Assembly: GCA_963828015.1 (NCBI GenBank)
Contig: CAWHCD010000005.1
Location: forward strand, 1-64,000
Reading direction: 5' to 3'
DNA length: 64,000 nt
DNA from: CAVPUA01 sp963828015
GTDB taxonomy: Bacteria; Actinomycetota; Actinomycetes; Mycobacteriales; Jatrophihabitantaceae
The notes beneath the pieces are model-generated. The model searched no databases. It had not been told where the DNA came from and saw only the letters and a list, made by a program, of their open reading frames with translations. A program made the translations under genes and the position numbers. Positions within the stretch are counted from its first letter, which is position 1, and every line of letters starts with the position of its first letter. Below are positions 46,841 to 54,509 of this stretch, one piece after another.

Positions 46841-48468
46841 CCTTGACAGTAGGTGAGCGCCCCGGCGCCTGGCCCCGGTCGGTCTCTGCACTCGCCATTG
46901 CCGCCGCCGCCGCCGCCGTCGCGGTCGCCTATCTGCGCTGGACGCCGCTGGCGCCCGATCTGGCCGCGCAGGTCGCCCGCGCGCAGCTGACTCGCCAGAT
47001 CGGGGCGACGAGCTGGTGGACGGGCTGGTTCGGCGGCATCTCCACGCCCTCCTATAGCGTGCTCGTGCCGGCATCGATGGCCGCGCTCGGCGTCCGCATG
47101 ACCGGACTGATCGCAACGGCCGTCGGGGTGCTCGCGGCCGGCCGGCTGCTGCGCGGGGCGATCCGGCCGCGCGCCGGGGCAGCCGCCTTTGCGCTGAGTG
47201 GCATCGCGGACCTGATCGACGGCCGCGTCACCTTCGTCGTCGGCGCGGCGATCGCGGTGTGCGCGCTGGATGCACTGGCGATGAGACGCATCAAGTCTTG
47301 TATCGCGCTCGGGTTGGCGGCCTATTTCGCCAGTCCGCTCGCCGCGCTCTTTCTCGGGCTGGCGTTGGCTGCCGTCGTGCTCGTGGAGCGTGATCGCCGA
47401 CGGGGCGCGCTGGCCGCGGCGGCCGCCGTCCTCGTGCTGGCGCTGGCGATGGCGCTGCTCTTTCCCGGCACGGGCACGATGCCGTTCGCGTGGACCAGCC
47501 TGCCGATCCCGTTGCTCAGCTGCGTCGGCGTGGCGACGATGTGCCGCAACCGGGTGATCCGGGTCGCGGCGGTGCTGGCCTTCTTCGCGACGATCGCGTT
47601 CCTGCTCGTGCCCGGCGCGGTCGGCAGCAACATCACCCGCCTGACGTGGATCGCGGCCGCCCCGCTCGTGGTGGCGTACGCGCCGCTGCCCCGTCGATGG
47701 CTCGTCGCCGTCGTCGCGCTTCTTCTGGCCTGGCCGGTGGCCGACACGGTGGGCCAACTCGAGTCCGCGCGGGACGCCTCCGCGCAGGCATCCTTCTATC
47801 GGCCGGTGCAGGCGGCGCTTGTCCGAGCGCGAGCGGCCGCGGGTTCGGGCGCCACAGGGGAGCGGGTCGAGGTCGTAGATCCGGTCAGTCACTGGGCGAG
47901 CGTCTATCTCGCCGATCAATCCCTGGCCCGCGGATGGGATCGCCAGGCCGACAACGCCGACAACCCCATCTTCTATCGCGCCGGAGCGTTGACCGCGGCG
48001 TCCTACCGGCTCTGGTTGACCGACCTGGCGGTCGGCTGGGTCGCGGTACCGAACGCTCCGCTGGACTTCGCCTCGATTGCGGAAGGAAAGTTGGTCACGC
48101 AGGGCCTGAGCTATCTGCGGTTGACGTGGGCGGATGCGAACTGGCGGCTGTACCAGGTGATCGACGCCGCTCCGCTGGCCAGCGGAGCTCTCATCGATTC
48201 CGTCGACGCGAACTCGGTCACGCTGACCAGCCTCGTGCCGGGTCCGGTGACCGTTCGGCTGCGGTGGTCTCCGTACTTGACGACGATCGACCCGGCGACC
48301 CGGCAGCCGGTTTCCTCCTGCATCCTCAACGACAACGGCTGGCTCGGGCTCTATCTGCCCAAGGCGGGCACGGTCACGGTCACGAGCGATTTCACCGTCG
48401 TGGCCCGGTTGAGGTCCGCGGATCCCGACTGCGTCCGGGACCTGTCCACCCCCGACGGTGGCAGCTAG
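46837..48468 (+). CDS. Polytopic membrane protein, GT-C glycosyltransferase-like
   Basis: A 543-residue protein with about ten N-terminal spans (ALAIAAAAAAVAVAYL, LIATAVGVLAAGRLL, ALAAAAAVLVLALAMALLF, PLVVAYAPLPRRWLVAVVALLL). A C-terminal extracytoplasmic domain of about 200 residues follows (VDPVSHWASVYLADQSLARGW; PVSSCILNDNGWLGLYLPKAG). The layout recalls GT-C enzymes, but I see no clear catalytic acidic motif in the first loop, so this is an inference from topology and from its partner, an MptB-like mannosyltransferase that starts at its stop codon. GTG 46837 overlaps the small gene before it. Confidence 0.65.
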   Translation: MTLTVGERPGAWPRSVSALAIAAAAAAVAVAYLRWTPLAPDLAAQVARAQLTRQIGATSWWTGWFGGISTPSYSVLVPASMAALGVRMTGLIATAVGVLAAGRLLRGAIRPRAGAAAFALSGIADLIDGRVTFVVGAAIAVCALDALAMRRIKSCIALGLAAYFASPLAALFLGLALAAVVLVERDRRRGALAAAAAVLVLALAMALLFPGTGTMPFAWTSLPIPLLSCVGVATMCRNRVIRVAAVLAFFATIAFLLVPGAVGSNITRLTWIAAAPLVVAYAPLPRRWLVAVVALLLAWPVADTVGQLESARDASAQASFYRPVQAALVRARAAAGSGATGERVEVVDPVSHWASVYLADQSLARGWDRQADNADNPIFYRAGALTAASYRLWLTDLAVGWVAVPNAPLDFASIAEGKLVTQGLSYLRLTWADANWRLYQVIDAAPLASGALIDSVDANSVTLTSLVPGPVTVRLRWSPYLTTIDPATRQPVSSCILNDNGWLGLYLPKAGTVTVTSDFTVVARLRSADPDCVRDLSTPDGGS

Positions 48469-50294
48469 TGCCGAAAGCGTCGACGGACCAGACCTGGGGT
48501 CGGAGTCCAACCGTCCTGGGCTGGGCCGGAGCGGCCGGCACCGCCGCGATCGCCGCGTCGTCGTATTGGGTCGGCGCGATCCCGGTGTACTTCCGGGCCG
48601 ACCGAACACCGGTAGTCGATCTGATGGGGGTGGGCGCCTTTCCGGCCCGCATCGTCTTCTATCTCGGCGTGGCCGCCCTGTCCGGAGCCTGGCTGCTCCT
48701 CGGCCGGCTCGTCCTCGACGTCGGGCTCAACGTGCGGGTGCTGCGGCGGATCGCCCTGGTCTGGGCGACTCCGTTGCTGTTCGCGATTCCGTTATCCAGC
48801 CGCGACCTCTGGGCCTACGCCGCACAAGGCCAGCTCGTGTTGCACCACCTAGATCCGTACCGCCTTGGCCCGTCGGCCCGGCCCAGTTGGTTCTCGATCG
48901 AGGTCAGCCATCGTTGGGTGAGTACGCCAACGCCCTACGGTCCGTTGTGGCTACTGCTCAGCCGCTTCATCGCCGGGTTGCTCGGTCCGCACGTCGGGTT
49001 GACCGTTGCGACCCTGCGGCTGGTCGCCGCGTCCGGCCTGGTCCTGACCGCGTTCGCGTTGCCCGTCCTCGCCCGCCGAACGGGCGCGCGTCCCGATCTG
49101 GCGCTCTGGCTGGTGGTAGCCAACCCGCTCACCCTGATTCTCGGGTTGGGCGGCGGTCATAACGACCTGTTGATGGTCGGGCTGATGACGAGCGGCCTGG
49201 CGATCATCTGCCGGAAGCCGTCGAGCCTGGTCGCCCTCGGACTGGGGGCGGTCGTGCTGACGGCAGCGGTCGCGGTCAAGTCCCCGGCCGCCATCGTCTT
49301 GGGCTTCGCCGTCCCGCTCTGGCTGACCTTGCTGCCTGACCGGGCTGAGCGCGTTCGCAAGGCGCTGGCCGCGACAGCGCTCGTGGTCGGCACCGCCATC
49401 CTCACCTTTGGCGTCATCACGGCGGCCAGTGGCCTCGGACTCGGCTGGATGCGGCAGGTCAACGCGTCCTCGTCGGTCGTGAGCTGGATGTCATTGCCAT
49501 CCCTGGCCGCGATCTTGACCGATCTTTTTTCGGGTCGCGATCACCACGCCCTGAAGCTCGATCCGCAGATGACCCAGTTCCGCACGGTCGGGACAGCGCT
49601 CTCCATCGCGATCCTCGCGCTGCTCTGGCTGATCGCCATGCGCAATGCCCTCGACTCTCGACGACGATGGGTTGCGGCGGTTTCGCCCTGGACCCTGCTG
49701 TCGATCGCGATGCTGTCGGTAGTGCTGCTGGGGCCGTCGGTTCAGCCGTGGTACTTCATCTGGGGCCTGGCGATCGTCGTGCTCACTCCGGTCGGACCTC
49801 GATTCTTGGCCGTGAGCGCGGGTCTGTCCCTGGGGATGGTGATCATGATCAGGCCCAACGGCGTCGGCCTGCAGATGAATCCCAGCGTTGTTGCGCTGCT
49901 CGGGCTGCCGGTTCTGCTGGCCAGCGCGGTCTTGCTGCCGGAGGTGCGATCAGCGCTGATCAAAAATGAGGTCCGCGTGCGCCAGGCGGTCGCGGGTGTC
50001 CTGCGCGGTGACCGCGCTCGTGCCGATCAACGACAAGACCAGGACAACGATGGCCGCCGCGAGCAGGGGGCGTCGACGCGGCGACCCGTCGAGCAGGGCG
50101 TTCACGCGCCGCGGGAGGTCGACCTCGGTCGCGGCGAGGGCCGGACCAGCTACTCCCGGGGCGCTGCGCATCCGCGCCAGCCCGGCGCGGGCCAACGCAC
50201 GCGCGACCACCTCGCGGCTACCGGATTCGGTGGCCGCGACCTCGTCGGCCCAGCGCTCGACCCCGACGCCGACCTCGCGACTGACCGGCCGTAG
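48468..50294 (+). CDS. MptB-like polyprenol-phosphomannose-dependent alpha-1,6-mannosyltransferase; real end probably near 49969
   Basis: A GT-C mannosyltransferase with about 12 spans that would use polyprenyl-phosphate mannose to extend lipomannan-type glycans outside the membrane. The loop SSRDLWAYAAQGQLVLHHLDPYRLGP matches the MptB pattern, and GLGGGHNDLLMVGLMTSGLA is also typical. GTG 48468 overlaps the previous stop (TAGTG). As sequenced the frame runs on to 50294, but everything after 49966 is the antisense of the M56 gene. One more A in the A5 run at 49962-49966 would end it at once as IKK-stop, giving 500 residues. Confidence 0.85.
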   Translation: MPKASTDQTWGRSPTVLGWAGAAGTAAIAASSYWVGAIPVYFRADRTPVVDLMGVGAFPARIVFYLGVAALSGAWLLLGRLVLDVGLNVRVLRRIALVWATPLLFAIPLSSRDLWAYAAQGQLVLHHLDPYRLGPSARPSWFSIEVSHRWVSTPTPYGPLWLLLSRFIAGLLGPHVGLTVATLRLVAASGLVLTAFALPVLARRTGARPDLALWLVVANPLTLILGLGGGHNDLLMVGLMTSGLAIICRKPSSLVALGLGAVVLTAAVAVKSPAAIVLGFAVPLWLTLLPDRAERVRKALAATALVVGTAILTFGVITAASGLGLGWMRQVNASSSVVSWMSLPSLAAILTDLFSGRDHHALKLDPQMTQFRTVGTALSIAILALLWLIAMRNALDSRRRWVAAVSPWTLLSIAMLSVVLLGPSVQPWYFIWGLAIVVLTPVGPRFLAVSAGLSLGMVIMIRPNGVGLQMNPSVVALLGLPVLLASAVLLPEVRSALIKNEVRVRQAVAGVLRGDRARADQRQDQDNDGRREQGASTRRPVEQGVHAPREVDLGRGEGRTSYSRGAAHPRQPGAGQRTRDHLAATGFGGRDLVGPALDPDADLATDRP

Positions 50295-50882
50295 CAGGGG
50301 GTTCGCCGCCGCACAGACGTCGACGACCATGACGTAGATATGGTGCTGTTGATCGAGGTGGGCCGCTTCGTGGGCCAGCAGGGCGCGCTGCTCCGGGGCT
50401 GACAGTGCGCGCAGCATCGAGCGCGAGACGACGATGCGCCCGGACCGCAGTCCGCGCACCGCGTAGGCGTCGGCGCGCTCGTCGTCGGTCACGACCAGGC
50501 CACCCGCGTCGGTGCCCAACTCCGCGCAGAGTCGCGAGGCGGTCCGCAGCGCAATGATCGAGTGCACGGCCCGCCGTATCGCGGCGAGCAGCAGCAGGGC
50601 CGCGCCGATCCCCGCCGCCGCGGCCACCGGACCGGGCAGCGGTTCCGTGGCGTCGAGCGCGGCCGAGGACCAACCGACCCGGTGCGCGATGGGACCCCAC
50701 TGCACCAGCGTCGTCAGGCCCAGAACGGACAGCACGAATCCGGTGCTCAGCGCGGTGGCCAGGGCCGCGACGGTGAGGCAGCGCACGCCGACCGCCGGCG
50801 GCAGGCGGCGGCCCATGGGTTGGGCCAGCACGAAGAGCAGCAGGGTAGCGATCAACGGAGCCAGCAGGACCGCGGTCGCCAC
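49950..50882 (-). CDS. M56/BlaR1-like membrane metallopeptidase
   Basis: A 310-residue membrane protease. Spans lie at about 3-20 (AVLLAPLIATLLLFVLAQ), 36-58, 88-105 (AAAGIGAALLLLAAI) and 280-300 (PLLAAAIVVLVLSLIG). The zinc site is RALLAHEAAHLDQQHH (HExxH), with downstream VGVERWADEVAATE carrying the third ligand. There is no penicillin-binding sensor domain, so the signal is not a covalently bound beta-lactam. GTG 50882 starts one base after the BlaI stop. Such proteases cleave or inactivate the partner BlaI repressor. If the A5 run at 49962-49966 lacks a base, the true end is about 49960. Confidence 0.9.
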   Translation of the reverse strand: MATAVLLAPLIATLLLFVLAQPMGRRLPPAVGVRCLTVAALATALSTGFVLSVLGLTTLVQWGPIAHRVGWSSAALDATEPLPGPVAAAAGIGAALLLLAAIRRAVHSIIALRTASRLCAELGTDAGGLVVTDDERADAYAVRGLRSGRIVVSRSMLRALSAPEQRALLAHEAAHLDQQHHIYVMVVDVCAAANPLLRPVSREVGVGVERWADEVAATESGSREVVARALARAGLARMRSAPGVAGPALAATEVDLPRRVNALLDGSPRRRPLLAAAIVVLVLSLIGTSAVTAQDTRDRLAHADLIFDQR

Positions 50883-50883
50883 C

Positions 50884-51261
50884 TCAGTCCTCCCGGCCCT
50901 GCAACAACTCGTTGAGCATGGCTTCGTCCTGTGGATCGAGGTCGGCGACGAACCGGGCCAGCACGCTGGCGCGGTCGGTTCCGGCATCGAGCAGGCGGAC
51001 CATCCGTCGTGCCGCCACCGAGTTGCCGGCCGTCTCCGGTGTGCCGGGCAGCGAGTACGCGTAGGCGCGGCCGACCGCTACCCGCTCGAGGGCGCCTTTG
51101 CTGTGCAGGCGCGAGAGGGTCGTCATGACGGTCGTGTACGCCAAGTCATCGCCGAGCGCGTCGAGCACCTGCTGGGCGGTCTGCGGACCGGTCGAAGCGG
51201 CCAAGGTGGCCAGCACCTCGCGCTCCAGTGCCCCGCGTGCGCGCCCGGATCCCGCGTTCAT
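50884..51261 (-). CDS. blaI: BlaI/MecI/CopY-family repressor
   Basis: A 125-residue winged-helix repressor. It has GALEREVLATLAAS, the recognition region TAQQVLDALGDDLAYTTVMTTLSRLHSKGAL, the wing VGRAYAYSLPGT, and a C-terminal dimerisation helix (ASVLARFVADLDPQDEAMLNELL). In this family the M56 partner cleaves the repressor to induce the regulon. The gene is third in a minus-strand run dedA-uppP-blaI-M56, and an ACTAC-N7-GTAGT-type dyad lies upstream of the first gene, so autoregulation through that site is likely. ATG 51261 gives the usual length. Confidence 0.93.
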   Translation of the reverse strand: MNAGSGRARGALEREVLATLAASTGPQTAQQVLDALGDDLAYTTVMTTLSRLHSKGALERVAVGRAYAYSLPGTPETAGNSVAARRMVRLLDAGTDRASVLARFVADLDPQDEAMLNELLQGRED

Positions 51262-51307
51262 GGCTTCATCCTCCCATCCGGCGCTGAGCGAGGGCTGGCC
51301 GTCAGGC

Positions 51308-52214
51308 TCAGCGGACGGCGAAGAGGATCAGGCTGGCCGCTCCGGCGATGAGGCAGTAGATGCCGAACGGTCGCAGCGAACGATCGGCGAAGTAGCGGGT
51401 GAGGAAGCGCGCCGACAGGTAAGCCCCGATGAAGGAACAGACCGAGCCGAAAAGCACCTGGCCGCGGATGCCGTTGCCCAGTGGACCGGAGAGATCGCCG
51501 AGCTTGAGTACGCCGGCGGCCAGGATGACCGGGGTGGCCAGCAGGAACGAGAATCGGGCCGCGTCTTCTCGGGTGAGTCCGCCCATAAAGCCGCCCGAGG
51601 TGGTGATGCCCGGATCGCGAGATGCCCGGAGCCAGTGCGGCGATCTGCAGCGAGCCGATCTCGACCGCGCGGGTGAAGGTCATAGCCCCCAGGCGTTCGT
51701 CGGACTGCGGCCCGCTGAGCCGCTCGTCGACGTACTCGGTGTTGCGGCCCAGATCGTTTCGGCGTTGATGCTCGGCGAACAACAGGATCAAGCCGTTGAT
51801 CATCAGGAAGATCGCCGCCGGGGTCGGTTTACCCAGGTGCGTTCGGACGAAGTGCTCACCGACGAGACCGACCAGGCCGACCGGGATCGTTGCCAGCACC
51901 AGCATCCAGGCCAGCCGTTGATCGGCGGTGCGTACCTCGCGCCGGGCGATGCTGGTCCCGAGTCCCTTGACGATGCGAACCCAGTCCCGCCAGAAGTAGA
52001 CGATCAGCGCCAAGGCGGTGGCGACGTGCAAGCCGACGATGAAGGCCAGGTAGGGCGACTCCGGGCTGCTGACGTCCAGGTCGCGTTGCCAGGAACCACC
52101 GACCCAGGCCGGGATGAGGACGCTGTGCCCAAGGCTCGAGATCGGGAACAGCTCGCTGACGCCCTGGAAGGCGCCGATCACCCCGGCCTCGAGCCAGCTC
52201 AGATGGTTGCTCAT
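51308..52214 (-). CDS. uppP: Undecaprenyl-diphosphatase UppP/BacA, frameshifted
   Basis: A membrane phosphatase that converts undecaprenyl diphosphate to the monophosphate carrier outside the membrane, and confers bacitracin tolerance. The catalytic motifs FQGVSELFPISSLGHS and PGISRSG are present, with about eight spans. The frame breaks just after SRSG: the correct continuation ITTSGGFMGGLTREDAARFS and the C-terminal half (to TCA at 51308) are in another frame. One extra base near 51608 explains this; repaired, the protein has 301 residues. ATG 52214 overlaps the dedA stop (ATGA). Read as a single frame it is falsely fused to DedA. Sequencing error is likely. Confidence 0.88.
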
Positions 52215-52859
52215 GTCGGTTCTCCCACTCGTCGGGCACGGCGAAGTTCCAGGGCTATCGGAATGAGCGAGACGCACCACGATGACCGCGATGATCGGTA
52301 GCAGGTAGGTGTCGATATTGGGGATGCGGGACCCGAGGGCGTAGCCGGCCAGCGTGACGCCCAATGCCCAGAGCAGTCCGCCGCCGGTCTGGGCCAGCGT
52401 GAACGTGCGCATTCCGACGCCGACCATTCCGGCCAAGGGATTGATGACCGTCCGCACGATCGGGATGAACCGGGCCAGCACGATCGCCTTCGCCGGTCCG
52501 TAGCGATCCAGGGACTCACTGGCGCGCAGGAACCCGGCCTGCAGCCGAGGCCGTGCGGGCCGGCTGAGCAGGGTTGGCCCCGCCCGTCCGCCCAGCCAGT
52601 ACCCGAGCTGTGCCCCGACGAGTGCTCCGGCCGCGGCCGCTAGCAGCACCTCCGGCAGGCTCAGGTGCAAGGACTGACTGTTCGACGTTGCACATAACAG
52701 TCCGGCGGTGAACAGCAACGAGTCACCTGGCAGCACCAGGCCGATGAGCAGCCCGGTCTCGACGACCAGGACGATGAAAAGCCCCCAGGCACCGAAGCTG
52801 GACAACACGCTGTGTGAGTCGAGTGGGTTCACCGCCAGCGCGGGCATCGCAGACTCCAT
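52211..52859 (-). CDS. DedA-family membrane protein (UptA-like polyprenyl-phosphate translocase candidate), frameshifted
   Basis: The protein carries the DedA hallmarks LIGLVLPGDSLLFTAGLL and FIPIVRTVINPLAGMVG plus GYALG. The DedA superfamily includes UptA/PopT-type proteins that return undecaprenyl phosphate to the inner leaflet. The C-terminus VSLIPIALELRRARRVGEPT is in another frame; one extra base near 52274 shifts it. Repaired, the protein has 215 residues, the family size, and its stop overlaps the uppP ATG. ATG 52859 has GGGGAG five bases upstream. Pairing with UppP suggests carrier-lipid recycling. Confidence 0.87.
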
Positions 52860-52886
52860 GTGTCTCCCCGGTTGAGTGCCTGGTAT

Positions 52887-52905
52887 CTACTACAAGAATG
52901 ATAGT
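52887..52905. promoter_or_regulatory. BlaI-type operator candidate, site 2
   Basis: CT, ACTAC (52889-52893), spacer AAGAATG, ATAGT (52901-52905; one mismatch to GTAGT). It lies 28-46 bases upstream of the dedA start, in the promoter position of the dedA-uppP-blaI-M56 operon. Confidence 0.7.
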
Positions 52906-52929
52906 AGTTAGGTTGACGCGCTCGCGCGA

Positions 52930-53259
52930 TCAGGCATCCCGGCCTTTGCCCACGACGATCACCCGGTCGGCGGTCAACGCCATCTCACTCATCAGGTGCG
53001 AGGAGAGGAAGATCGTGCGGCCAGCGTCGGCCAGATCGCGCAGCAGGTTGCGGATCCAGCGGATTCCGTCCGGATTCAGGCCGTTCACTGGCTCGTCCAG
53101 GATCAGCGTCTGCGGCTCGGCCAACAGGGCGGCGGCGATGCCCAGCCGTTGCCCCATGCCGAGTGAGAAGGAGCCCACCCGTCGGCCGGCGAGGTCAGTA
53201 CGTGCTCCGAACGTACGGCGCCAACGCTCAACTACTACAAATATCGTAGTCCATTTCAC
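52930..53259 (-). pseudogene. Truncated BcrA-like ABC transporter ATPase
   Basis: A fragment of an ABC ATPase of the bacitracin/lantibiotic-export type. Present are the signature FSLGMGQRLGIAAALL, Walker B TLILDEPVNGLNPDG and the H-loop IFLSSHLMSEM, ending at VVGKGRDA. The N-terminal about 95 residues with Walker A are missing: upstream of RWRRTFGARTDLAG the sequence turns directly into an operator-like dyad (53232-53250). The C-terminal part and the permease gene are also absent. It cannot hydrolyse ATP as encoded. The remnant fits the envelope-stress theme of its neighbours. Confidence 0.85.
53232..53250. promoter_or_regulatory. BlaI-type operator candidate, site 3
   Basis: CT, ACTAC (53234-53238), spacer AAATATC, GTAGT (53246-53250), a perfect dyad. 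It stands where the 5' part of the truncated ABC gene should be, and 77 bases upstream of the ZIP gene start. Confidence 0.65.
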
Positions 53260-53285
53260 AGGTTGGGCTTGCCCTTCCCTCGACC

Positions 53286-53304
53286 TTAGGTAAGGCTACC
53301 CTTC
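53286..53304. promoter_or_regulatory. DtxR/IdeR-type iron box upstream of the ZIP transporter
   Basis: TTAGGTAAGGCTACCCTTC matches the 19-base DtxR/IdeR consensus (TTAGGTTAGGCTAACCTAA) at 15 positions, with mismatches at positions 7, 14, 18 and 19. It ends 22 bases before the ATG of a metal transporter, a fitting place for iron- or manganese-dependent repression. Confidence 0.6.
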
Positions 53305-53305
53305 T

Positions 53306-53324
53306 CTACTACAGGAAGGGTAGT
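53306..53324. promoter_or_regulatory. BlaI-type operator candidate, site 4, overlapping the ribosome site
   Basis: CT, ACTAC (53308-53312), spacer AGGAAGG, GTAGT (53320-53324), a perfect dyad. The spacer is also the ribosome-binding site of the ZIP gene (ATG 53327). The site follows the iron box after one base. Confidence 0.55.
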
Positions 53325-53326
53325 TG

Positions 53327-54199
53327 ATGCACCTCGGCCGGACCATGATCCTCGGCTTCATCGCCGGTGTGACGATCGTGCTCGGCCTCCCGCTCGGTCG
53401 GTTGCGGCGACCGTTGCCGGCGCTGCGATTGATGCTGAACTCCATCGCAATCGGCATCTTGTTGTTCCTGGTCTGGGATGTGCTGACTCATGCGTGGGAG
53501 CCCATCGATTCGGCCCTGATCGCAGTACACGACCACAGCGGCGGATTGAGGCCGGTGTTTGGGTATGGAGCGCTCTTCGTCCTAGGCCTCGGGGGCGGCT
53601 TGCTCGGGCTGGTGGCCTATGACAGGTACCTGACCGTGCGGGTAGCTCGAGCCGCGCGCGGCGGCCCCGGGGCGATGGCAAGTACGGAATCCACCGGCGG
53701 CGTTCGCGGCATCGCTGGTTGGTCCCCGGCGCGGCAACTGGCGCTCATGATCGCGGTGGGGATCGGGCTGCACAACTTCGCCGAAGGGCTGGCGATCGGA
53801 CAATCGGCCGCAACCGGAGACGTGGCGCTGGCGACCCTGCTGGTGATCGGCTTCGCTCTCCACAACGCGACCGAGGGCTTCGGCATCGTTGCCCCGCTGA
53901 ACGACGACCTCGACCAGGACGGCAACGCGCGGCGCCCGAGCTGGCCGTTCCTGCTCATGCTCGCCCTGATCGGCGGCGGCCCTACCTTCGCCGGGACCTG
54001 GATCGGCCACGGCTTCACCAGCGAGGCGGTGAGCGTCCTGTTTCTCACCCTGGCCGCGGGCTCGATCATCTACGTCGTCGCGCAGTTGCTCGGGGTGGCC
54101 GCGCGGGCCAAGCGGATGGATCTGGTCGCGTACGGCTTATTCATCGGATTGATCGCGGGTTTTCTCACCGACGCGATCGTCACGGCCGGCGGTGCCTAG
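53327..54199 (+). CDS. ZIP-family metal transporter
   Basis: A 290-residue divalent-metal permease (zinc, iron or manganese uptake) with about eight spans. The two ZIP pore helices are intact: GLHNFAEGLAIGQSAA and FALHNATEGFGIVAPL, each with the HNxxEG metal site. The start is ATG 53327, seven bases after AGGAAGG; a TTG directly before it is also in frame. An IdeR-type box and a BlaI-type dyad lie in the promoter. tRNA-Gly follows convergently. Confidence 0.92.
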   Translation: MHLGRTMILGFIAGVTIVLGLPLGRLRRPLPALRLMLNSIAIGILLFLVWDVLTHAWEPIDSALIAVHDHSGGLRPVFGYGALFVLGLGGGLLGLVAYDRYLTVRVARAARGGPGAMASTESTGGVRGIAGWSPARQLALMIAVGIGLHNFAEGLAIGQSAATGDVALATLLVIGFALHNATEGFGIVAPLNDDLDQDGNARRPSWPFLLMLALIGGGPTFAGTWIGHGFTSEAVSVLFLTLAAGSIIYVVAQLLGVAARAKRMDLVAYGLFIGLIAGFLTDAIVTAGGA

Positions 54200-54235
54200 G
54201 GTGCGAGGCCCGGCCGCAAACCGGGTGCTAGAGCG

Positions 54236-54309
54236 TGGAGCGGGCGACGGGAATCGAACCCGCGTGGTCAGTTTGGAAGACTGAAACTCTACCATTGAGC
54301 TACGCCCGC
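54236..54309 (-). tRNA. tRNA-Gly (anticodon TCC)
   Basis: Minus-strand cloverleaf. The acceptor GCGGGCG pairs with CGCCCGC, the D-arm contains TAGCTCAATGGTAGAGT, the anticodon loop is CTTCCAA with TCC, and the T-arm contains GGTTCGATTCC. The discriminator is T, and CCA is encoded (54238-54236). Confidence 0.95.
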
Positions 54310-54376
54310 AATGCGCCGAATCCGGCGTCGAGGAGATCATACCGGCGCGGCCACTAGACTCTGAGACTCGATGCCG

Positions 54377-54453
54377 CGGGGTGTGGCGCAGCTTGGTAGC
54401 GCACTCGCTTTGGGAGCGAGGGGCCGTGGGTTCGAATCCCGCCACCCCGACCA
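54377..54453 (+). tRNA. tRNA-Pro (anticodon TGG)
   Basis: The acceptor CGGGGTG pairs with CACCCCG, the D-arm contains TGGCGCAGCTTGGTAGCGCA, the anticodon stem CTCGC/GCGAG holds loop TTTGGGA with TGG, and the T-arm contains GGTTCGAATCC. CCA is encoded at 54451-54453. The 3' 38 bases recur, altered, at 54896-54933. Confidence 0.96.
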
Positions 54454-54509
54454 GCAATCTCCGGGATTGCGGCCGACCGGCCGTCCCGGGAGTCAGCTCT
54501 CGCGAAGTC

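Noticed and set aside
46681..48609. 642-residue minus-strand open frame
   Set aside because: Antisense to the GT-C-like membrane protein; extremely Arg/Gly/Asp-rich with no domain.
51258..52859. A natural DedA-UppP fusion protein of 533 residues
   Set aside because: The fusion arises only because one extra base skips the dedA stop; the proper C-terminus of DedA and the ATGA overlap with uppP are present in the neighbouring frame, and a second indel ruins the UppP C-terminus.
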